Made by a program: the position numbers and the translations under genes
Shown: piece after piece, positions 1-10,964 of the stretch
How positions within the stretch are numbered: position 1 is the stretch's first letter
Layout of the letters: the number at the start of each line of letters is the position of its first letter
Source of the DNA: Akebia trifoliata
Taxonomy: Eukaryota; Streptophyta; Magnoliopsida; Ranunculales; Lardizabalaceae
Assembly: GCA_017979445.1 (NCBI GenBank)
Contig: CM030714.1
Location: 744,001-808,000 of the forward strand
Direction: 5' to 3'
DNA: 64,000 bases
Notes under the pieces: model-generated
Told to the model about the DNA's origin: nothing
What the model saw: only the letters and a program-made list of their open reading frames with translations
Database searches by the model: none

Positions 1-496
1 CTCCATTAATTTGATGGTTCTCCCATCAAAAGAAAAAAAAAAATCAACTCCTTGGTACGTTGAATTTTATAAAATTCAACGGAAATGTCAAATATGGGCT
101 TTTTCCACAATGTGTATGAGGTAATTAATGTCATCACCTTCTACAATTAGGAATCTACGATTGTGTTCACATTAGAGATAGTTGATAAAGGACCAGGTTC
201 CCGTGACTTGTGGAAAAAAAAATACATGATCGCCAATTGTTTAAATACCAGATCCAACAGTTGATATTTATCCTCAGATATATGTCATTGGGATACATAT
301 ATATTTTGATCGTTGGATTTTGTGTTTATACAGTTTTGGATCATGTGTTTTCTAAAAATTCATTCATCATGAGTCATTGAAACCTGCCCCTTTGATAAAT
401 TATTGACTAGTGATCATGTTGGAGAAGTGATGGGATTGAGTTCAACATGAAGGCTTCGCACAAGAACAACACTTGAGTTCAATGCGAAGGCTTCCC

Positions 497-585
497 ATAA
501 TAGTTGTTATGCCAAGCCATGCATGCATGCATAATAGTTGTTATGCCAAGCCATGCATGCATGCATAATAGTTGTTATGCCAAGC
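497..585. repeat. 34-bp tandem repeat, 2.6 copies
   Basis: Two identical 34-bp units (497-530 and 531-564) are followed by a 21-base partial third copy (565-585). Each unit carries ataatagttgttatgccaag followed by an alternating purine-pyrimidine stretch of repeated ATGC tetranucleotides. The identity suggests a recent slippage expansion. There is no spacer structure, so it is not a CRISPR. Confidence 0.9.
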
Positions 586-1307
586 ACATGTGCTCCACAT
601 TAGCCACTATGTACTTAGGTTCTCTTATAGACTAATGTAAATGAGTTGAATGCCCAATCTTCAACCTCTAGAAAAAAAATGGGGATTTTCTTCTCAAAAT
701 CAGTCACCTTCATGTATAATTTTTTTTTTCTAATCCATTCAACCATCTTGAATCCATTATTTTTCAACATAGCCTTAACCTTTTGTAAAATTAATTTCTA
801 GGTTTTTTTCTGCCCCAAATTCCATTCTTTTCTATTTCTCTAAAGATCCTATTTGATTTTCTATAAATAAATAAAAAAAACTAATTATCTTTTCAATTTT
901 ATGGTAAATTACTTTTACTCTATTCAACCTTATTTCCAGTCGTTTGTCTACTTACCATGGTATATTTGATCATTTTCTGTTAAGCGTGTCACAAATATTC
1001 TCTAAAAACACGGAATGGTTTCAAAGGTTTATGTTGCATGCATGCATATATGGTTTTGCATATCTTGTATATTATGCGAAGCCTTGGCATTAAACTCCAT
1101 CCTAAGAGCTGGTAGTTGAAAGGATAATTTTCTTTGTTACCCTAGTTGGTTGCTATGTAATCAAATCTTAACAGATGTATTTCTCTCTTTGTAACAACAT
1201 ACATCAATAATGATACAACTAATCTCGTACAGAGTTAATAAACACAATGTGAAAAAGTCCATATTCAACTTTCCAAGGCCATCAAAATTTTCATTGCCAT
1301 TTTTTTT

Positions 1308-1455
1308 TTTTATAAATATTTTATAATTCCAACTCTAATCCTAAATCTCTTTTAAGATATTTTAAAATTTCAAAGTTATCCCAAGTTCCCTCCTATCAAT
1401 CCAAATATATTGGAGAGAAATTGAATTTCTCTTCTCTTCTCTCAATCCAAACATA
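1308..1455 (+). repeat. Dispersed repeat, copy 1
   Basis: This segment runs from a tataaatattttataattcc start to the CT-rich block ending in caatccaaacatag. It resembles the reverse complement of 37195-37330, sharing stretches such as attttataattccaactct, aatctcttttaag and tcaatccaaaca. I see no coding capacity or clear terminal repeats. The class of element is unknown. Confidence 0.55.
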
Positions 1456-2841
1456 GTCTAAAAGAAATAGTTTGCAAGACACTTTGATCTTCACATCTGC
1501 TTAATGTATTGGATGGATGGGTGTGAGAGCAGTGAGAAATATTTCAACTTCTTGTTTAAATTTTTTTAGTCAATCAGCTTATGTGAATCAAGAACTGATT
1601 GAAGAAATAAGTTCATATCTCTCGAAAGATGTAGTCTTAAGTGGGTGGCGGGTTTGGATCCAAGTACATTGTACTTACTCTCCTTAAAGTTGAGAAAACT
1701 CCCTTTTGGACGTTACTTTTTCAACTTCAACTCCAAAAGCAGTCCTTCTCATTAGTGCAATTATTGGTCTTCAGTATAAATGATAAATTATCAGAACATA
1801 AGACCCATATATTGGATTATGGGCGGCTAGGCCTTTAATTCGCATTTCATCACTTGATTGGATTCTTGGAAATCATGTTCAAAAATAGATCATCAACTGG
1901 ACTTGGTGCTTAGGTCAACCCAATTTCTTACACATAAATTGATTTCCAAATCTCACATGCCTCTTAGGTGGTATTGTCGGATTGCTAAAAACACTGAAAT
2001 ATATATATACCCACTCTATACTATTAGAGAGGAAAGTAAAGCAATTTGTGGTACGGCAAAAATTCTCAAGAGGATTAATACGAGCACCATTAATATAATA
2101 ATAATATGTAAACTTTAGCCAAAAGGATGGAGAATGACAAAAATATGAAACTAAAATCGTTTTTAATTATATACATTAACTTAAGTGTATTATTGTAGGG
2201 AAGCGTAACAAGAGTAAGGATTAAAAAAAAATGAACACATGAGATTTATGTGGTTTGATAAATTGCCTACATCCATGGTAAAGAGGAAGAAAAATCCACT
2301 ATCAACAGTAAAAAATTACAGATTTTTTGTCCACAATTGCATGGAACCTAACAGAGCAAAACATAGTGAACCCATGCTTGAAATACAATATATATCCTTC
2401 GGACCAAGTCCATTGCGCTTCGGAAAATGTCCCTTTTGATATTACATTGTTTCTTGAAGTCCAAGCCCAACAAGAATACTAGACATCTCACAACATGTAC
2501 TGATATAAAATCTTAAACCCATATTTTTTTCTATTGGCACCCCAACTTTTACTTACTCTCTCAACCATTTATTTATGGGATTTTTTCTAAAACAAGCGCA
2601 ACTTATCTCCCAATTTCGATTTTGATACACTATGCATTTTAATTCCCAAAAGATGCATTTCAAGTGAATTCGTCACTTTTATAAGCGACGAATTCGCTAA
2701 TATCTATGAATTTGTAAATATTAAAAGTGACAAACTCACGAATTCGTAGGTTATAAAAATGACAAACACATATTTTGAAAATTAAAATGATAAGTATACC
2801 TAATGAACGAAATGGAGATGCACCCAGTATATATATATATA

Positions 2842-4090
2842 GGGAGCGGTTCAGCAGCCCTAAAGTCTAACAAGCTTCTTGTCAAGTTTTCTATGTCGTT
2901 AGATGTTGACGGATTTGACAGTTCAGTGTGTGTTTACTGTTTTAAAAACAAAAAGTAACTTTTTTACAATTGCCCCCCTCTAAAATCTTTGTATTCTGTT
3001 TTAAATCCCTCACAAGCCCCAACAAAACATAACCCATTTCTTCGTTCGAACTCTTTGTAATAAAAAACAAAACCCTTCTTCCAACTCTCTGTAACGAAGA
3101 AGCCCATCTATCACGCTCTTTCTCAAGTTTCATCAAAAACCATCGCCGTCCCTCTCTCTCTCTCTCAAGAGAACCCAGTTTGAACGACCGTCAGAGAACC
3201 CGTCTAAACCAAATCGCACTAACAAGACATCAAAACGATCTTTAAAACTAAGATAGGTTCTAATGCACTACTTTTTGTCATTCTCAAATTAAAAGAAACA
3301 ACTTATTAAACCAAATTGCACTAACAAACTCGATGAATCAAAGCTACTAACTATAGGCGCTAACAAAAGATGGAATACCACATTGTATCCAACAGAACCA
3401 GATTAAAAAAAATAAAAAATAAAAAATAATTTGGTACCTATATGAGTAGAACCCAAGATCAAAACTGTTTTTGCAAGTACGATATCTGAATAGATAAAAA
3501 CCTTTTCTTCTACATGAATTTATATTACTGCATTCTAGGGAAAATCCCAAATTGGATTTCAAATTGACAAGTTAACATAAACTATTCGAGTAGGAATCCA
3601 TTTTCTGAAAGATCCTGATTTTGTGCTTCGGTGCATCATTAGAGATCCTTCAATGGCCTATATTACACAAACAAATAATAAGACAAAACATGGAACGGGG
3701 AACAATAGGGGGTGACCATTTTTTGTAAAAAAGAGTACAACAGTGCTCTTCAAAAACTGCTCTTCAAAAACTATTCCTCACTTTTTTTTGGCATGCAAAA
3801 TAAATGAGAGAACCTCTGTTTCTTAACGAAGAAGAGAGTTCGAAGAAGACAAGTCTCTGCTCGTATTCTATTTCTAAACGAAGGAAGAAGAGAGTTCGAA
3901 GAGAGGGATTTGTTAAGAGGGAGAGACTTAAAACAAAATACAAAGATTTTAGAGGGGGTAGATTGTAAAAAAGTTACGTTTTGTTTTTAAAATCGTAAAC
4001 ACACGCTGAACCGTCAGATCCGTCAACATCTAACGACATAGAAAACTTGGCAAAAAGCTTGTTAGACTTTAGGGCCGCTGAACCGTCCCC
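2842..4090. mobile_element. Non-autonomous DNA transposon with long terminal inverted repeats (1.25 kb)
   Basis: The left end begins gggagcggttcagc and the right end finishes gctgaaccgtcccc. The inverted similarity runs inward for about 165 bases at roughly 90 percent by eye, for example a shared block taaagtctaacaagctt near each end, and then fades. It sits directly inside a (TA)n tract on both sides. No transposase is encoded. Its outermost bases match those of the small element at 8233-8433, so the two look related. Long TIRs would suit a Mutator-like or fold-back element. The (TA)n context recalls the Micron MITEs of rice. The superfamily is therefore uncertain. Confidence 0.75.
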
Positions 4091-4126
4091 ATGTATATAT
4101 ATATATATATATATAGGGTCTCGTTC

Positions 4127-4483
4127 CCCACCCTAAGCTTTACCCTACACTTTAACAAACGTGTGTTGTCTTACATGGGTTAGAAGTTTTGGAATGGGCT
4201 GATTTTTGGTGAGGATGATCTCTTCACTATAGAGATCATCCTCACCAAAAATCAGCTCATTCCAAAACTTCTAACCCCATCAAAAATGGTTTACAAAAAA
4301 TAGACGGTCCACGATTTTTCAACTTGTAAACATGGGACTAAAAATTTCGGAATATGCTGATTTTTTGTGAGGATGATCTTCTAATTATAAAGATCATCCT
4401 CACCAAAAATCAGCCCATTTCAAAACTTCTAACCCATGTAGGACAAAACACATTTGTTAAAGTGTAGGGTAAAGCTTAGGGTG
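4127..4483. mobile_element. MITE with two internal hairpins, embedded in (TA)n
   Basis: The terminal inverted repeat starts caccctaagctttaccctac and ends with its complement at 4483; about 30 bases pair. Inside are two large hairpins (about 4184-4276 and 4346-4435), each made of a ctgatttttggtgaggatga arm and its inverse. The same hairpin core occurs in the element at 8233-8433, although the ends differ. (TA)n tracts flank both sides. There is no coding capacity. Confidence 0.75.
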
Positions 4484-4786
4484 TGATATGTATATATATA
4501 TATATTTTAATTGGGGTGTAAAAAGTAAAAGTTGGGGCCGAGTGCCAATAGCAGCTCTTGTAATAGATTTTGTTTGTAGCATTTACTAGTCTAGTTTATT
4601 TGGCGTGAACCGGTCGCCAGCTTTGACTAGGACGAGTTGAGTCACCCGATTCAAATAGGATTCGAGGGCACCAACCCGATTCTTATAACCATGAGCTTGA
4701 GAGCTGTGTGTGAGAAGCAGTCGAGCCGTGAAGGTGTCTCCAAAATAGTTGGTTTTAGTGTTTGAGAGAGAGAGAAAGAGAGAGAG

Positions 4787-7700
4787 ATGTCAGACCTTGA
4801 CAGGCAAATAGAACAGCTGAAGAAATGCGAGCCTCTGAAGGAATCTGAAGTGAAGGCTCTCTGCCTTAAAGCCATGGAAATACTGGTCGAGGAGAGCAAC
4901 GTTCAAAGGGTAGATGCTCCAGTAACTGTAAGCTCTAACCAACCTTAAAATCCCTTTTTTAACAGATTGCCCCATCTCTTGTTATGAAGTATCTCTGATT
5001 TAGTGAGAGACCCTTTTAATTATTTTCATTTTTATGATATGGGTTCGATCTGATTTTGGATTTCACTTCTGCAAAACTTGTTTGGTCATGGTTGGTATCT
5101 TCTGATTTCGATGTTTATTTTAAAAATATTGTTTTTGATTTTCTTGGAATGACTTATGAGGAATTTGTTTTTTAATTTGTTAAGATTAGAAGATCTCCCC
5201 TATGAATTCTCTATACATGATACCGGATGCATATAGTGAAGTGTTTTCGTGATCGATTTGCCTCGTTAATCCTAATTTTTAAACAGCCGAAGTCACCTTA
5301 ATTTCGTCGGTTAACATAGAGCTGAATGATTGAAGTAGAGGTGTGGTTCTGGAGTGCTGCATGACTGACCCAACCCAATCAAACTAAAAGTAAACTTGTG
5401 TAAGATGCTAGTAAGAATGTGCTTTATGGAGCTGAATGTTGTGCAATCGAAAGTTATGTTTAGAGATTGAGCATAACACATATTAGGATGCTAAGATGGA
5501 TAAGTGTAAAATAAAGAAAGGTGAAATTGCAAATCCACGCATCATGAAAATATAAAGTACCAACAATGAGTGATAAAATAAGGGAAAGTGAGTCAGATGG
5601 TTTGGTCATGTGCAATGGAGACATTTTATCAACCTCAGTTAGGAGTTTTTAAGGTGAAGTTCTAAAAGAGTGAAAGATAAGACTAAAAAGGATATGATTG
5701 AGGTAATGAGAGTAGATATGATTAAAATTGTATTAAGAAAAGTCATGGCTTTTGATAGAATTTAATTGGAAGAACATGTTTTGTTTTGTTGATCCTAAAC
5801 TTTTGGGATATGGCTTCTATGATGAAAATATTGATTCTATTGGCTTTGCTTGAAGCAAGAATTTTACAACTGTAGATGGTGCAAAATGAATCGATCCACG
5901 TGGACTGCTCATGAGTGAGGTGGTAGAAGCACATTTAATGTGGGGAGATGAAGATGACATAGATTTTAGTGCCAAGATATTATCATGATCCACAATATTT
6001 CTCTTTTCATTTATTTTACTAAGAAATACATCACATTGCAAATCATTGGATGAAAGGGGCTTTGTCCTGATTTCATGCCCTCTTTGTTTATAAATTAGTT
6101 ACTAGGGCAACCAACTAAAGGGGGAACTCATCTTAACACTAACCCACACATTCCCCTCAGGCTCCTCTCTTTCTTTCATGGAATCCCACCTCTTATCCTT
6201 CGTTTTCTTCCTCTCCGACTAGTGCAACGACCCCCCGAGTGGCCATCTCTTGGTTTAGGCAGGTTATCGGATCCACCTCATCTTTACCATTACCATTTCA
6301 TCACCTAAAGCCTTATCCATATAGATAAGTATTCAAGATATTTCTTATTACGAAATTAATCCATTCCTTGTGTACTCTTTTATACTTTTCGTTGTCTATT
6401 GTATTGGGAGGGAGAGGGTGGGAAGCTTGCACTTGTTTCTTCTTACTGGGTGGATAATCTGCTCAGGAGTATATGATATTTGGAAGTGCTTGTTTTTAGG
6501 AAATTTCAACCCTACATGGTTGCATGCCCATGATTCTTTTTCATTAGAGAGTATGTCACTAGTATCAATAATTTGAAAATTTGGGTGGGGCATGTCACTT
6601 TATAAAGTAGTTCCATTTCCACCTCTATACTATTTCTAGAAACATTCATGTCCTAGTTTCTCATGAATCGTTGTTTTCATTTAAACGTTAGACCTAGTTT
6701 TTGTCAAGATGTCGAACCTAGCTGATAAGTGATAAGTAAGGGGAGCTGTAGAAGTGTTCTGGATACCAAGCACACACATGGGACCTGCTTCATAGGTGAA
6801 AGTGGACAAAAAGCATGATTGTGGACTTTATTTCCCCTTTGTATTTGGTTTCTCTGTTTATTTGTCATATTTCCTGGTTTAATTTCCATATCTTAGGAAG
6901 TTATTTCAAGTGCTTGTTTTAAGCTAGGAAACTTCTTTAGTGATAGAATAAAGGAAGACTTTAAAGCGGGACATTTTGTTGGTTTCCTGAATTATTACTC
7001 TCTTTGGAGAAAACCTAATTGAGCTTGGGACTTTTTAGGTGTGGATTTGTATTAAACTCCATTAATTTATCCCCCAAGAGTTGATTTTCCTTTCCTCTTC
7101 TACGCTATACTATGTGTGTGGTGTGTGTGTGTGTGTGTGTGATCTACTGGAGCAGTTGCATTTGAGGTGTGGGCGTCTAGCATGGATGGATTTTATTTTT
7201 TAGAACAGTGATTATGTTCTATTAAGTATATGTGTGAATATTTGTAAGCTCTCTGGAAGAGAGATCTTTCTGTACACTACCCATAGCTTGAAAATCCACC
7301 CGCTCATTAGCTCCACAAAGGGTGTTACAAAAACATATTATGTGTTGCAAAATCATCTAACTTTATTATGTGATCCCAACAGTGGAGAGGCCTGAAGGGC
7401 TGTACACCACACTCTTAGCACATATGGTATCATTTGACAAGTCACCATCTGCCTGTAAACATGGGTGTCTATGTATCTCATTTCAGAGGATGTGAGTCCA
7501 CCAATCAGATTCTTTTTCAGTCTTCCTGATTTTTCTCCATTTCAAGTATCTGCAATGCCATGTAAGAAATTAACTTGTAACTTTGATGTTCAGCTTGTTT
7601 CAATTTCCATTCTGGGAAATGGAAAAAAAGAAAGAAGGAAAAAAAACAGTACTTGAAATAAACGAAACAAAGATAATCGAGAGTACTGTTAATGATGCAT

Positions 7701-8433
7701 CTCTTAATATTATTTGCTGCAGTTTCTTGTGCTGTCTAAGCTCGGTACACATGTAAGGTTGTTAGTTGCTTTGAGTTATTTGCATATGTCTTATTAAGGT
7801 TTGGAAAAAAATCACACATGTCCTTTTTTCATCCTCTAGTTTCCAGAAAAAGTATCATTGTATGTAATTCTCAAACTTCTAGGATTCTTGATAAGAGAAG
7901 AGTTCAGTAACAATTACATGAATCACATGCACCAATGGGGTTTGGGGAGAAGGGGGGTTGCAAGTACACCATTCAGTGAGCCCAGCATAATCTCATATGT
8001 CAAAAATACGCTCGGTCAGATTCACGTAACCAGCTTACCATCCCATCCTCTCATTATTTTAGGCAGTGAAACTATGTCCAACAGTCTACAGCAGATGGCA
8101 ATGGTGATTCAGTTGGACTGATTTTATTAATCTCAGGGATATCCCAGAGGTAACACATTGAAAGTGAAACGGGGGGTGGTCGTCTTTAGTAGTTTTTGGG
8201 ATCCCATTAATGACTTGAGCTCATATATATATGGGGACAGTTCATGGAACAACAATTGTGACAACATCTATGACAACAGTTTTTGTCTTGTATGGCTTAG
8301 AAGTTTCGAATGGGCTGATTTTTGGTGAGGAGATCATCCTCACCAAAAATTAGCCCATTTCGAAACTTCTAACCCCATCGAAAGTGATTTACAAAAAACC
8401 ATTTTCATAGTTGTTGTCACATGAACCGTCCCC

Positions 8434-8497
<64 letters not shown>

Positions 8498-10964
8498 GTT
8501 TAAAACATTGCAATGTTTAATTGCTGTTTTATATCAGACCATGGTAAGTGTTAGATCTATCTGAAATCATTTTGTTTACATACTAGTTATGGTCTCTATC
8601 TAATTACAATCAGATCTTTTTCTTTTCCATAGATATGTGGGGACATCCATGGGCAGTTTTATGACATGAAAGAGCTATTCAAAGTAGGAGGTGATTGTCC
8701 AAAGACAAACTACTTGTTTGTTGGAGATTTTGTTGACAGGGGATTTTACTCTGTCGAGACATTTCTGCTTCTACTTGCCCTGAAGGTAACATTTCTCTTT
8801 CTTTTCCCATTGTCAGTAATCTTAATTTTTTTAAAACAGGTTTGTTCTCTGCCATGATCTGTGTGCTTGCTTTTAAAATGTGTCTTGATAGATCTTTTAA
8901 CTTTGTAATTGTTGAGAAATAGCATATATATGATTCCCTAAGGCATCTCTCAAGGAAATAGAGGTTGTGATAGATGGTTCATTTTTTCTTTAGTATCTTC
9001 TATATGTTGGGTTTCATTTATGAGACACAAGGCGAAGCATGAGGTGTACAAAGTTTAGGATAGCCAGGTTTGGAATGTGCAAAGTTCCTGAAAAATAGTC
9101 TATCCAAATAAAGTACCCCGAGGTATATATATCCTTCATGGATTCCACCATTTTCAGGCTAGCAATGGGCCGTTGAATGAGTCAACACCATAGACCTGGG
9201 TACAGGGACAATGTGCAATGAAAGGCCTTTTTTATTTTGTATTGTAGAATTATAGTTTAGAAAGTCAGAAAAATATATAAAAACACATGTAGATAAAAGG
9301 AAATACATGAAGGTGCCAAATTAGCTAGGTCGGTAAGGTATGTGAAATGTTGATTCCTCGGCTTGGGTTCAAAACCCATTGAACCCACCTTCACACTCAC
9401 CACTAAATCACTAACCATTGCTTGCCTAGCAATAAAAGAATGGGAAATACATAAAACTTTAGCATTAGTATGCACTTTCCTTAATATTCAGAAGGAAGAA
9501 AAATTAGTAGGACTAGGTTTTGTTCAAACAGCTGTTTTGATGAGTGTCTTACGTCTTACACATGTCGTTCACAGGTGAGGTATCCAGATCGAATAACACT
9601 TATCAGAGGGAATCACGAGAGTCGCCAGATCACACAGGTTTAAATTCTCAAGACCCTTGGAATAGATATATGTCTTTCTACTAGCATCTCATTTTCCATA
9701 AAGTCTTACTTTCTGGCCTTTGTTTCCAGGTATACGGATTCTATGATGAGTGCCTACGTAAATATGGCTCCGTAAATGTTTGGAGATATTGCACAGATAT
9801 ATTTGATTACTTAAGGTTCGCCACCCATTATAAAATAAGGTACCCATCCGATGGATTGAGAAGAGAGTTGACCAATTGCGAGTAGCACATCCTTGCACAT
9901 GCTTAGGGTGAGAGATAGTTGTGACCCGTTTGATCGGTCCCACCTAGGCTTTTGGCCAAAATTGATCTGATCCCATGGTCCTACTTCATCTGATCTTTCA
10001 AACTTGTGGCTAATGCTTCAAAGAAAGATGATTAGGATCATCTGATTGAATCAATTACAGGGCCAGATCTCTTCTGCAGGAGTGATGGTCCTGTCCTTTT
10101 ACATGTGAGCTAAGTGTGCATGTTTTTGGTTGACTGTTCTTACAATCAACTCATTGGGTACCATAAATTTCATCCTTTCAACTTGAGATTTTTATTATGT
10201 TCTTGAATTTGTTGTTGATGATTTCCTGCAGTCTCTCTGCACTCATTGAGAACAGAATTTTTACTGTACACGGCGGGCTATCTCCTACCATCTCCACACT
10301 AGACGAGGTCAGGCAATCAATCCTTTTATTCTTCTTTTTTTTCTTTTTCTTTTTGAGGCCTAATGAAACCTATCTGACAGATTAGAATCATCGACCGGAA
10401 GCAGGAGGTACCTCATGATGGTCCCATGTGTGACCTTCTATGGTCAGACCCAGAAGACATTGTGGATGGTTGGGGTTTAAGCCCTCGAGGTGCTGGGTAC
10501 CTCTTTGGTGGAAATGTGGTCTCTTCTTTTAACCACAAAAATAATATAGATTACATATGTCGTGCACATCAGTTGGTCATGGAAGGATATAAATGGATGT
10601 TCAACAACCAGATAGTAACAGTATGGTCAGCTCCAAATTACTGTTACAGGCAAATACTAACTTTGTTTCCACTATTTATTTCCTTTTTCATAATCAAATG
10701 GTTTTTGACTTTGTTCTTATTATTGTACATTATTCAGATGCGGCAATGTGGCTGCGATTCTTGAGCTCGACGAGAATTTGAACAAGCAGTTTCGTGTGTT
10801 TGAAGCAGCTCCACATGTTTGTGCATAAACCCACTTATGTTCGATTATTTGAAGCTGCCACATATTTTAATTTCCTTTTTTCTTGGTGTTAAAAGACTGG
10901 ATTGTAATTGCAGGAATCAAGAGGGGCTCCTTCCAAAAAACCTGCACCCGATTACTTTCTTTGA
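4787..10964 (+). CDS. PPX1: Serine/threonine protein phosphatase 4 catalytic subunit (PP4c/PPX)
   Basis: Exons: 4787-4927, 8633-8785, 9575-9637, 9730-9815, 10232-10307, 10381-10649, 10738-10816, 10914-10964. The frame stays open throughout and gives 305 aa, the length I recall for Arabidopsis PPX1/PPX2. Metallophosphatase signatures are intact: GDIHGQ (residues 50-55), GDFVDRG (78-84), GNHE (110-113) and HGG (161-163), which hold the two-metal centre. The C-terminus PDYFL carries the terminal Leu that is methylated in PP2A-like enzymes. PP4 dephosphorylates Ser/Thr in DNA-damage, splicing and miRNA-biogenesis factors, with regulatory subunits PP4R2 and PP4R3. The start begins [10 protein letters not shown] as in the family. 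Intron 6 (10650-10737) has a GC donor: AG|GCAAAT. Intron 1 is 3.7 kb and holds a LINE remnant and a MITE. PPX1 and PPX2 cannot be told apart here. Confidence 0.96.
5395..5830 (+). mobile_element. Decayed LINE reverse-transcriptase 3' fragment in PP4 intron 1
   Basis: Broken frames give peptides such as [13 protein letters not shown], then [10 protein letters not shown], and a tail resembling the C-terminal part of an RTE-type plant LINE reverse transcriptase (family pattern: a YGSE block, an MRMLRWM block and a final RxRWFGHV-like block). Several stops and frameshifts interrupt it. It lies in the same sense as the host gene. A better-preserved relative is at 29951-30760. Confidence 0.6.
8233..8433. 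mobile_element. 201-bp MITE in PP4 intron 1
   Basis: It begins ggggacagttcatg and ends catgaaccgtcccc, a near-perfect inverted pair. The centre is a hairpin whose arms (ggctgatttttggtgagg and its inverse) match the hairpins in the element at 4127-4483. It lies between two (TA)n tracts. The termini match the long-TIR element at 2842-4090. There is no coding capacity. Confidence 0.8.
8447..8496. repeat. (GT)n microsatellite next to a (TA)n tract
   Basis: About 25 uninterrupted GT dinucleotides follow the (TA)n that abuts the MITE at 8233-8433. This lies about 140 bases before exon 2 of the PP4 gene. A second, shorter (GT)n is near 7110-7141 in the same intron. Confidence 0.9.
9312..9480 (+). 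mobile_element. tRNA-derived SINE in PP4 intron 2
   Basis: Internal RNA polymerase III promoter elements lie at the expected spacing: an A-box-like tagctaggtcggtaag at 9322-9337 and a B-box gggttcaaaaccc at 9365-9377. The sequence resembles the 5' part of a tRNA gene, but no acceptor stem closes, so it is not a tRNA gene. The 3' limit is approximate. Confidence 0.6.

Larger units (their letters stand above)
1..4786. other. Intergenic region upstream of the PP4 gene
   Basis: I see no gene in this stretch. The open frames are short, have no recognisable homology and no plausible splice continuation. It is AT-rich with homopolymer runs, and it holds the tandem repeat at 497-585, one copy of a dispersed repeat near 1308-1455 and two MITE-like elements at 2842-4090 and 4127-4483. 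The last 250 bases before the phosphatase start codon hold its promoter and a GA-rich leader (4763-4786). I cannot place a TATA box there with confidence. Confidence 0.7.

Noticed and set aside
497..585. Possible CRISPR-like array
   Set aside because: The repeat units abut with no spacers and the DNA is plant nuclear, so it is a plain tandem repeat.
9322..9377. Possible tRNA gene
   Set aside because: A and B boxes are present, but no acceptor or anticodon stems form; it is the head of a SINE.
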